Assembly (NCBI GenBank): GCA_002699125.1
Contig: PABI01000125.1
Coordinates: forward strand, 160,602-224,601
Direction: 5' to 3'
DNA: 64,000 nucleotides
DNA from: Anaerolineaceae bacterium
Lineage (GTDB): Bacteria > Chloroflexota > Anaerolineae > Promineifilales > Promineifilaceae
Shown: piece by piece, positions 8,600 through 15,561 of the stretch
Numbering within the stretch: the first letter of the stretch is position 1
Layout: every line of letters begins with the position of its first letter
Notes under the pieces: generated by a model
What the model was told of the DNA's origin: nothing
What the model saw: only the letters and a program-made list of their open reading frames with translations
Database searches by the model: none
Made by a program: the position numbers and the translations under genes

Positions 8600-8627
8600 A
8601 AACGGCCGCTTCGGGGAAACGGCCGTT
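8600..8627 (-). terminator. Terminator of the repeat-protein gene
   Basis: On the minus strand AACGGCC, a 13-base loop and GGCCGTT are followed directly by a T-run (TTTTATT), just past the end of the minus-strand gene at 8660. It also lies right after the convergent plus-strand stop at 8598. It is again built from the iterated palindrome. Confidence 0.7.
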
Positions 8628-8659
8628 CTCATCATTCAAATTCACAAACGTTCAATCAA

Positions 8660-9991
8660 TTAATCAACGTCTTTGGGATCAATCCCTGCGGCCTTGAGCG
8701 CCTTATTGTAAGCCGATTTTGCTTTAGAATTGGCAATACGAGCCGAACGTATTTCATCCGGCGACATGTCGTCTGTAATTTCTATCAGATCTGGCTTGGG
8801 GATGTTGGCTGCGGCTGCCGGCGGGCCGGAAGTTGCAGCGGCGGGTGCTGCTGCCGGTGCTTCTTGGGCCGCGGGGGCAGCAGCTGCAACGGGTTCGCCA
8901 CCGGCCATCACAACTTTGCCATCTACAATTTCTACGTCGTTGGGGTCAACCCCGGCGGCTTTAAGCGCCTTGTTAAAGTCCGACCTGGCTTTGGAGTTGG
9001 CAATACGAGCGGCGCGAATCTCGTCCGGCGGCATATCATCGGTAATCTCGATATATTCAGGTGGTTCAACATTAACTGCCTGCGCCGGTGCGGCGGCTGG
9101 TTGTGCAGCAGGAGCCGATGGTACAGCGGCAGCCGGCGCGCCGCCCGGAATGACAACCTTGCCGTCCACAATCTCCACGTCGTTGGGATCCACACCGGCG
9201 GCCTTGAGCGCTTTGTTAAAGGCTGATTTTGCCTTTGAATTAGCAATTCGCGCTTTGCGCACCTCATCAGGATCCATGTCGTCGGTAATCTCGGTAAGCT
9301 GGGGCGCCTCTATATTTACGGACTGCGGTGCAGCTGCGCCCGCAGCAGGGGCCGCCGCAGCAGACACAACGGGACCACCACCCTGCATTACCACCTTGCC
9401 ATCCACAATCTCTACATCGTTGGGATCAACGCCAGCCGCCTTAAGCGCCTTGTTAAAGGCCGACCTGGCTTTGGAATTAGCAATTCGCGCCTTGCGTACT
9501 TCATCCGGCGGCATGTCGTCGGTAATCTCGGTGTATTGAGGGGGTTCAATATCAACTGACTGGGCTGCGGCCGGTGCAGCAGCAGGGGCAGCCGCCGGTG
9601 TCGCGACGGCGGCGACAGCACCTGTACGGGCACCATCCCAACCGTGGTACATGGCAATGCGAACGGCCGTCATCGGATCTTCATCAAGCGCAGAGCCGGC
9701 CGTACGTAAATTGGACTGCCCTTTGCGGCCAATGCGCATATTGGCTCCACGCGGTGTAACGGCCGCTTTGCGAGCCGCTTCCAGTCGTGCTTGCTTGAGC
9801 ATTTCTTCAGGAGAGGCATCTGCTTTTATCTCATGGCCAAAAGTAACAGACGGGTTAAACCCTTTGTCCATGTTTTCGACCTCTTCCTTGGTTGTTTCCA
9901 CCACGTGATCAAAACGGGAGCTACCCCAGGCAATTAAGCCACCGAGCAAAAGAGGCAACAGGATAACACCTACAGCAATCCAAAAAATCAT
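8660..9991 (-). CDS. Membrane-anchored protein with four helical repeats in Ala-Pro linkers
   Basis: 443 residues. Residues 1-20 are one hydrophobic helix (an anchor without an obvious cleavage site). A charged segment follows, then four copies of a roughly 50-residue unit of the form EITDDMxPDExRxARIANSKA, then FNKALKAAGVDPNDVEIVDG and KVV. The copies are separated by linkers of Ala, Pro and Gln. The last copy stops after DPKDVD at the C-terminus. A shorter related segment (ASPEEMLKQARLEAARKAA) precedes them. The copies are very alike at DNA level, which suggests recent duplication or gene conversion. I do not recognise the family. GAGGG precedes the ATG. Confidence 0.75.
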   Translation of the reverse strand: MIFWIAVGVILLPLLLGGLIAWGSSRFDHVVETTKEEVENMDKGFNPSVTFGHEIKADASPEEMLKQARLEAARKAAVTPRGANMRIGRKGQSNLRTAGSALDEDPMTAVRIAMYHGWDGARTGAVAAVATPAAAPAAAPAAAQSVDIEPPQYTEITDDMPPDEVRKARIANSKARSAFNKALKAAGVDPNDVEIVDGKVVMQGGGPVVSAAAAPAAGAAAPQSVNIEAPQLTEITDDMDPDEVRKARIANSKAKSAFNKALKAAGVDPNDVEIVDGKVVIPGGAPAAAVPSAPAAQPAAAPAQAVNVEPPEYIEITDDMPPDEIRAARIANSKARSDFNKALKAAGVDPNDVEIVDGKVVMAGGEPVAAAAPAAQEAPAAAPAAATSGPPAAAANIPKPDLIEITDDMSPDEIRSARIANSKAKSAYNKALKAAGIDPKDVD

Positions 9992-10397
9992 TTGAAACCC
10001 TCAATTATTGGCAAAGTGTAATTAATGTTGTTGTAATTTAGCCTAATTTTCTGTGCAAATCACATAAAGCAAAGCTGTTAATCAAGCTGACGAACAATTA
10101 TACAGTTTGTGCTGATTTTCTCAAACTGGATGACGGCTATTTTCTCAGCGGCAACTTTATCGCCACCGCCTGAACCATGTCATCGTCGAAGCTTGCGCAA
10201 AATAGTTGACGGGAGGCATAACATCTGCCACAATGTGAAAGATGGGGACTTGTAAAATGTGTGTTGCGCTGAGCAGTGTGAGTGGGTTGGGGAACGGCCG
10301 TTCGCGCCAGACATTCCCCTCTTCCACCAAGCAATCCAGAACACATCCAGCTAAACGCAAAACAGCCCAAACAAGATTGTTCGGGCTGTCAATCAAA
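9992..10397. other. Intergenic region, possible decayed coding remnant
   Basis: About 400 bases with no intact gene. On the minus strand, two frames around 10137-10396 give protein-like pieces (HIVADVMPPVNYFAQ in one, SFDDDMVQAVAIKLPLRK in the other) that join if one frameshift is assumed. This may be a dead gene end, but I cannot name it. One ACGGCCGT copy lies near 10294. Confidence 0.3.
10362..10389 (-). terminator. Terminator after tRNA-Leu
   Basis: On the minus strand ACAGCCCGAACA, a 4-base loop and TGTTTGGGCTGT (one G-T pair) are followed by TTTGCGTTT, 9 bases after the tRNA 3' end. Confidence 0.7.
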
Positions 10398-10482
<85 letters not shown>

Positions 10483-10495
10483 TCAGTCGTGCGGT

Positions 10496-10523
10496 AGTTT
10501 ATCAACGATTTAATAAATGTCAA
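10496..10523 (-). promoter_or_regulatory. Promoter of tRNA-Leu
   Basis: On the minus strand: -35 TTGACA (10518-10523), 16-base spacer, -10 TAAACT (10496-10501). The expected start is a few bases before the tRNA at 10482. It overlaps the leader of the divergent gene at 10561. Confidence 0.6.
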
Positions 10524-10560
10524 TATTTCGGCCGTATTCACCCCTCAATCGGAGGCACTC

Positions 10561-11001
10561 ATGTCAATTTCAACCAACTTGCTTAAACGGGTGCAACTAT
10601 TTGCTAATCTGCAAATGGAAGAGCTGGAACAACTGGCGGCAATCTGCCAGTTGAAGTCTGTGGCCGCTGGCGAAACAATCATTACCCAAAACACCACCGG
10701 GAACGAGATGTATATTGTGGCCAAGGGGTCTGTAGAAGTTTATATTCAAGGGTTGAATGACGCGCGCAGCCTGGTGGTTTTGGGCAAAGGTCAAGTCATT
10801 GGCGAGATGGCGCTCATTGACCAGGGGTATCGTTCAGCTTCAGTGCGGTCTACGGGGGAAGGAGCCGAGCTTTACCTGATTGAAAGTGACGCGTTTTACA
10901 AACTATGTGACGAAAACAATCATATTGGCTTTATTGTTATGCGGAATTTGGCGATAGACATTGCCTTTAAGCTGCGACATCGTAATCTGGCGGAGCTATA
11001 A
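10561..11001 (+). CDS. Stand-alone cyclic-nucleotide-binding-domain protein
   Basis: 146 residues forming a single cNMP-binding beta-roll with flanking helices: LKRVQLFANLQMEEL at the N-terminus, AAGETIITQNTTGNEMYIVAKGSVEVY, then the cassette GQVIGEMALIDQGYRSASV. Unlike the domain in the fusion protein at 7003, the cassette keeps the Arg that contacts the cyclic phosphate. There is no DNA-binding domain, so it is more a regulatory subunit or adaptor than a CRP-type factor. GGAGG lies before the ATG. The next small gene follows after 25 bases. Confidence 0.88.
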   Translation: MSISTNLLKRVQLFANLQMEELEQLAAICQLKSVAAGETIITQNTTGNEMYIVAKGSVEVYIQGLNDARSLVVLGKGQVIGEMALIDQGYRSASVRSTGEGAELYLIESDAFYKLCDENNHIGFIVMRNLAIDIAFKLRHRNLAEL

Positions 11002-11026
11002 TTCAGTGGTTAAGGAGCGTGGGGCA

Positions 11027-11260
11027 ATGAACGAAGACGTATTCTATAAAGTAAGTTACGTGGTTGCCGGCGGTGAACATCCCGGCGCCATCATTAATAT
11101 TGACAAGCGGCCAGAGGTGGGGGAAGAGGTGATGTTTGACGGCCGTATCTTTGAAATCCTGGAAGTAATGGAACTTATGCCCCCGGTGGGCAACTTTGGT
11201 TTTTTACACGCTACCTGCCGCTTTGTCCGCGACGCAACGCGGGAAGACGCCATCGAGTAA
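11027..11260 (+). CDS. Small conserved-looking protein
   Basis: 77 residues beginning MNEDVFYKVSYVVAGGEHPG, with RPEVGEEVMFDGRIFEILEVMELMPP split by a short turn. It looks like a compact, mostly beta fold. It has no signal peptide or membrane helix. AAGGAG precedes the ATG, which I prefer over longer in-frame openings. It is probably co-transcribed with the cyclic-nucleotide-domain gene 25 bases upstream. I do not recognise a family. Confidence 0.65.
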   Translation: MNEDVFYKVSYVVAGGEHPGAIINIDKRPEVGEEVMFDGRIFEILEVMELMPPVGNFGFLHATCRFVRDATREDAIE

Positions 11261-11267
11261 CGTTTCC

Positions 11268-12161
11268 TCAAACCACCTGAATGGCATTGGCAGCCAGCTT
11301 GCCCGCTTCTTCCAGTCCAGTTAGATCCCGCCCTTTGGCATTGATCCAGCGAATGGTGTAATTGTCCGCCAGTTTGTCCAGCGCCTGCCACAGATCGGCA
11401 TTGGCCACCGGTTTCTCCCCACCCTTCTTCATCCAGTTCCGCTTGCGCCAATTGCGAATCCACTGTGTAATTCCCTGGTACACATAATCAGAAGTGGTAA
11501 AAATCTGCACTTCGCTGCCCGGTGGCAGCAGCAGCAGCCCTTCGATTGCGGCCGTAATTTCCATGCGGTTGTTGGTCGTTTGCGGTTCTGAGCCGCTGGC
11601 CTGCTCTGTATCGTCTCCCTCTTCCAATACAACACCCCAGCCGCCTGGGCCTGGGTTTCCTTTGCAGGAAGCACGCAGGTAAAGTCTTGGCACGTTGGGA
11701 TCGATCACATCGTCGGGCGTAATTTCCAGCCTGGCCTTGCGCGCCAGCCGGTCAACTCGTTCGTTGTATTCATTGCCGGCGTGTCCCTTGACCCAATGCC
11801 AGTTGATTTCGTGCGTTTTTACCAGCGGCCACAGCGTTTGCCACAAATCGACGTTGGGGATGGGCTTACCTTTCTTTTTCCAGTTTTTGACGGCCCAATC
11901 GTCGATCCATTCGGTGATGCCCTTGCGCAGATATTCGGAATCGGTGTAGAAGTTAATGGCACACGGCCGTTTCAAAGCCTCCAGTGCGCGAATAGCGGCC
12001 GTTAGCTCCATCCGGTTGTTGGTGGCCTCCGGATCATTGCCGGTGAGCACCTTTTCATGCTCACCCAAACGCAAGATGGCAGCCCAGCCCCCAATGCCAG
12101 GATTGGGGTCCGAGCCACCATCGGTATAAATGACAACGTTATCTTTTGTGTTGTCAGGCAA
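11268..12161 (-). CDS. Tandem ribonuclease HI with inactive second domain
   Basis: 297 residues holding two RNase H folds. The first (about 7-145) has all catalytic acids: YTDGGSDPNPG, NNRMELTAAI, YTDSEYL and NERVDRLA. It should cut RNA in RNA-DNA hybrids. The second (about 155-297) keeps the fold signature (CKGNPGPGGW, NNRMEITAAIEGL), but the first Asp is replaced (YLRASCKG), the second-strand Asp site reads FTTSDYV and the last Asp helix reads TGLEEAGKLA. I infer a catalytically dead copy used for binding or stability. The start is TTG, with AGGAAAG inside the end of the upstream reductase gene 2 bases away. Confidence 0.9.
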   Translation of the reverse strand: MPDNTKDNVVIYTDGGSDPNPGIGGWAAILRLGEHEKVLTGNDPEATNNRMELTAAIRALEALKRPCAINFYTDSEYLRKGITEWIDDWAVKNWKKKGKPIPNVDLWQTLWPLVKTHEINWHWVKGHAGNEYNERVDRLARKARLEITPDDVIDPNVPRLYLRASCKGNPGPGGWGVVLEEGDDTEQASGSEPQTTNNRMEITAAIEGLLLLPPGSEVQIFTTSDYVYQGITQWIRNWRKRNWMKKGGEKPVANADLWQALDKLADNYTIRWINAKGRDLTGLEEAGKLAANAIQVV

Positions 12162-12163
12162 AC

Positions 12164-13564
12164 TTATTGCTTTCCTAATGCGGCTAACATATCAGCCACT
12201 TTGGTAAACTTAATTCGCGGACGACCTTGAGCTTCCCCTGCGGCCGTTTCCAGTTCGTCCAATTTTAACCAATCTTCATACGACACATACTTGGGCTGCT
12301 TTTCCTTAACAAGCTTAGTCGCGGCTTCCAGTTCAGGATGGGCGGGTGAGAGCACCTTACCGGCAGCCAAATCTTCTAGCATGCATTCGGCCGTTTCTGC
12401 GGCGTCTGGTTTATTCGTGCCAATTACACCGCTGGGACCACGCTTAATCCAGCCCGCCGTGTACTCACCCAAAACAGGTTCGTTGCTGTCCTGGTTCAGG
12501 ACGCGCCCCATCTCATTCAAAATCACGCCCCACCGCTCATGGAATGGCACGTCGGGGATGGGCACGCCACGGTAACCAATCGAACGGAATACTAATCCAA
12601 CAGGGATTTCCTCAAAATTCTCAGTGGCGCGGGGACGCATCGTGCCGCTTTCCGTCTGGTAAAGTTCATTTTTCACCAGCTTCATCGCCACAACCTCGCC
12701 CTCGTCGTTACCAATCAGCTCCGTCGGCGACACCAGAAAGCGAATCGTCAGCCGCTTCGGCATGCCCGATGGCTCACGCTGAGCCAACTTCTGAATAATT
12801 TCGATGTTGCGCATTGTGCCCCGATCTGCATCGGCCAGTGCAGCCTGGCTCAATGGGTCCAGTTCTGCTTCCTCGCGTAGCACGATGGTGTCTGCTCCCT
12901 TCAGTTCACCCAGCTCTTTCGCTTCAGGTGGGGTAAAGGCTGCCTGTGCCGGACCACGCCGACCGAGCATGTACACTTCTTTGACATTACTCTGGCTCAA
13001 CTGCTCCAGCGCATAATCAGCAATGTCTGTTTCCAGCAGTTCTTCGCGCGTGCGGCACAAAATGCGGGCCACATCCACGGCCACATTACCGATGCCAATC
13101 ACGGCCACGCTCTCCTGCGACAAGTCAAATTCGTAATCACGAAAATCTGGGTGGCCATTGTACCAGGCCACAAACTCGGTTGCGGGATGGCTGTTTTTCA
13201 ATTCGATGCCGGGGATATCCAGATAACGATCCGTCTGTGCCCCGGTTGAATAGACAATTTGATGATAATGCTGGCGTAAATCGGCCACCGTCACATCTGT
13301 GCCCAATTCCACGTTGCCAAAAAAGCGAAACTCTGGCTTGGCCGCCAGGCGATCAAACACTTTGGTGACGGATTTAATTTTTTGATGATCCGGGGCGACC
13401 CCATTGCGTACCAGGCCAAAAGGCGTTGGCAAACGGTCATACATATCAACCGTAATGTGCAAATTTTTCTCTTTGAATAGGCGTTCGGCCGTATAAAAAC
13501 CGGCCGGACCAGCGCCCACAATAGCGACACGCAGTGGGTTCGTGTCGCTGCCAATTTCAGTCAT
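12164..13564 (-). CDS. Ferredoxin/adrenodoxin-type NADP+ reductase
   Basis: 466-residue flavoprotein of the FprA/adrenodoxin-reductase type, which moves electrons between NADPH and ferredoxin. It has the N-terminal FAD loop VAIVGAGPAGFYTAE, then RLPTPFGLVRNGVAPDH, the NADP-binding GIGNVAVDVARIL near residue 150, GRRGPAQAAF, and the C-terminal GWIKRGPSGVIGTNKPDA. AAGGAG is 7 bases before the ATG. Its stop is 2 bases from the RNase H start, so the two are translated together. Confidence 0.95.
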   Translation of the reverse strand: MTEIGSDTNPLRVAIVGAGPAGFYTAERLFKEKNLHITVDMYDRLPTPFGLVRNGVAPDHQKIKSVTKVFDRLAAKPEFRFFGNVELGTDVTVADLRQHYHQIVYSTGAQTDRYLDIPGIELKNSHPATEFVAWYNGHPDFRDYEFDLSQESVAVIGIGNVAVDVARILCRTREELLETDIADYALEQLSQSNVKEVYMLGRRGPAQAAFTPPEAKELGELKGADTIVLREEAELDPLSQAALADADRGTMRNIEIIQKLAQREPSGMPKRLTIRFLVSPTELIGNDEGEVVAMKLVKNELYQTESGTMRPRATENFEEIPVGLVFRSIGYRGVPIPDVPFHERWGVILNEMGRVLNQDSNEPVLGEYTAGWIKRGPSGVIGTNKPDAAETAECMLEDLAAGKVLSPAHPELEAATKLVKEKQPKYVSYEDWLKLDELETAAGEAQGRPRIKFTKVADMLAALGKQ

Positions 13565-13583
13565 ACTGTTGCTCCTTAAAATG

Positions 13584-14018
13584 CTATTGATCAGTGGCTA
13601 AAATTTGTGTTTCCAGCGTGTCAATCTGCCCGTGATAATAATCACGCTGCGCTTTCAACACGTCTCCAATAGAAATCATCCCCAGCAGTTCACCCTTTTC
13701 CATAACTGGCATATGTCGAAAACGTCGCTCAGTCATGATGCTGGCTACCGACATTAAATCATCTTGTGGCACACAGGTCACCACTTCGGCCGTCATAATG
13801 CTTTTTACCGGCTGAGACAGCAAATCATCCCGATGGTTTAACTGACGTACAACGTCCCGCTCAGAGAGTATCCCTGCCAATTGACCGGCAGCATCAAGTG
13901 CAATAACTGCACCAATGTTATGCTGTTCAAGCAGCGCTAATGCCTCATGAATCGGTTGTTCTGGGGCAATGGTGATTAGTTTATTCCCTTTGGTTGCTAA
14001 AATTGTACTGACTTTCAT
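13584..14018 (-). CDS. Two-CBS-domain protein
   Basis: 144 residues, essentially one CBS pair: first repeat near 10-55 (EALALLEQHNIGAVIALD, GILSERDVVRQL) and second near 75-130 (DDLMSVASIMTERRFRHMPV, LLGMISIGDVLKAQ). Such pairs usually bind adenine nucleotides and act as energy sensors. No catalytic partner domain is attached. The ATG at 14018, one codon inside a possible GTG, has AGGAG at the right distance. It is nested in the minus-strand run between the reductase and a LysM-hydrolase. Confidence 0.9.
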   Translation of the reverse strand: MKVSTILATKGNKLITIAPEQPIHEALALLEQHNIGAVIALDAAGQLAGILSERDVVRQLNHRDDLLSQPVKSIMTAEVVTCVPQDDLMSVASIMTERRFRHMPVMEKGELLGMISIGDVLKAQRDYYHGQIDTLETQILATDQ

Positions 14019-14032
14019 CACGTATCTCCTAC

Positions 14033-15436
14033 TTAGTTCATCACGTCACCCAGTAAGGGACAGGCCGGGCAGCTGCCATCCGGGCGAATGATGGCATAAC
14101 CAGCTTGCGGATCCCCATCGGGTTCGTATTTGATGAAATCTAAATTAAACACAATCGCTAAACGAATATAGTTGCTGTTGGCGGCAATTTGGGTGGCTTC
14201 GGCCAGCCAGGAAGCATGCTCGTTCAGGCTGGTGCCGGCCGCCCAACTGAAACCGGGAGGCAAGCCATCAAAACCTTCGGCCGTAAGATAACCAAACTCG
14301 GTAAGACATAAATCACGCGCACCGCTGAAGGCATTGCGATAAAGATTGAGGGTTGGCACATAATACCAGCTGTAGTGCCGATCGCCAGGATCAGCGGGGT
14401 GGCCGGAGGTAGCACTGGGGGAAGTGGCCCCAGCATTGTAATGAACGCCCACGCAGTCAAGATAGCTGGCGGCGCCAGCATTGCGCATACCGGCAAGATA
14501 GCGGCTGTCTGACCAGGCATTTGTCGTATTGTCAAAACCAGTAGGAGCCAAAGCGCCAGAAATAACCAAAATGTTGGAATCGATAGCTTTGATAGCTGTA
14601 TACGCCGGAGCCAACATGTTGTTCACGTAAGAAGTGGGGCTAATCTGCCCGGCCGGCCATTCAAAATCGATGTTCATTTCGTTCCAGATTTCCATGCCGT
14701 CTGGCCCCAGTTCAGCCACCTGCTTCACAAAATCAATATAACCGAGAAAGTCGATGCCGTTGGTACCGGGATAAGGCGTGTCGCCCGTGACAGTAACCAG
14801 AATTTTAAACCCTTCATTATGAGCTGAATCAATAACTGCTTCCAGATTGGCCAGCGTATCTTCAGACGGCCATTTGTACTGGTATTTGATCCAGGTCATG
14901 CCGGCCTCTTCCAGACGAGCTTTGTTGTTCAGGTTCAGCGTTTGGGCACCGAGGGCAAAACCTTCATTTGGGGGTGGCGGTGGTGTGGTGGGCACCGGAC
15001 CCGTCCCAGGAATAGTCAGCCGCTGCCCAACATAGATATAGTTGATATTGTTGATGCCGTTTGCCTGGGCGATGGCCGTCACCGTCGTGTTGAAGCGGCG
15101 GGCAATGGCAGAAAGGGTATCTCCGGCCCGAACGATGTAAATTTGCCCGCCGGTAGGTGGCGTTGTTGGGGTAGGCGTCGTGCCAGGGGGTGTGGTTGGC
15201 GTGGGTGTTGCATCTCCCGTGGGAATTTCCAGATCCTGGCCAACGTAGATCAGGTTAGGGTTGGTGATTTGTGGGTTGGCCTGGAGAATGGTGGAGATAC
15301 TGGTGCCAAAGCGACGGGCAATGCCCGTAAGCGTGTCCCCCCAGGTAACACGGTAAGTCAGAGCTGAGGCTATGGTGATGGTGAGGATCAATAACACCAA
15401 CGCCAAAACAGGGGCAAACCAACGCGATTTTTTCAT
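14033..15436 (-). CDS. Secreted LysM-LysM-glycoside hydrolase (clan A type)
   Basis: 467 residues. A signal peptide (about 1-26, MKKSRWFAPVLALVLLILT) is followed by two LysM wall-binding modules (YRVTWGDTLTGIARRFGT and YIVRAGDTLSAIARRFN) with Thr-Pro linkers, then a TIM-barrel glycosidase. The likely acid/base is Glu in EIWNEMNID (near 250) and the nucleophile Glu in LTEFGY (near 377). The substrate cannot be read from sequence. The ATG at 15436 has AGGAG at 7 bases. This is the only hydrolase of the run with a clear export signal. Confidence 0.88.
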   Translation of the reverse strand: MKKSRWFAPVLALVLLILTITIASALTYRVTWGDTLTGIARRFGTSISTILQANPQITNPNLIYVGQDLEIPTGDATPTPTTPPGTTPTPTTPPTGGQIYIVRAGDTLSAIARRFNTTVTAIAQANGINNINYIYVGQRLTIPGTGPVPTTPPPPPNEGFALGAQTLNLNNKARLEEAGMTWIKYQYKWPSEDTLANLEAVIDSAHNEGFKILVTVTGDTPYPGTNGIDFLGYIDFVKQVAELGPDGMEIWNEMNIDFEWPAGQISPTSYVNNMLAPAYTAIKAIDSNILVISGALAPTGFDNTTNAWSDSRYLAGMRNAGAASYLDCVGVHYNAGATSPSATSGHPADPGDRHYSWYYVPTLNLYRNAFSGARDLCLTEFGYLTAEGFDGLPPGFSWAAGTSLNEHASWLAEATQIAANSNYIRLAIVFNLDFIKYEPDGDPQAGYAIIRPDGSCPACPLLGDVMN

Positions 15437-15561
15437 TGTCAAACTCCTGGTGAACTACAAATGACCAGCCAACGAAAACTAACTGCCTTCATTATAAACG
15501 GAGATGACATAAACACAAACAGGCCACAGCCGGATAATCAAACACTATTATTTTTGGCAAA

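Noticed and set aside
8730..9539. Long plus-strand open frame opposite the four-repeat protein
   Set aside because: A shadow created by the repeated, Ala-rich minus-strand gene. It has no start signal and an implausible Ser-Ala-Thr composition.
10137..10396. Minus-strand coding-like pieces
   Set aside because: They need a frameshift to join, have no ribosome site and match no family I know. Kept only as a note in the intergenic entry.
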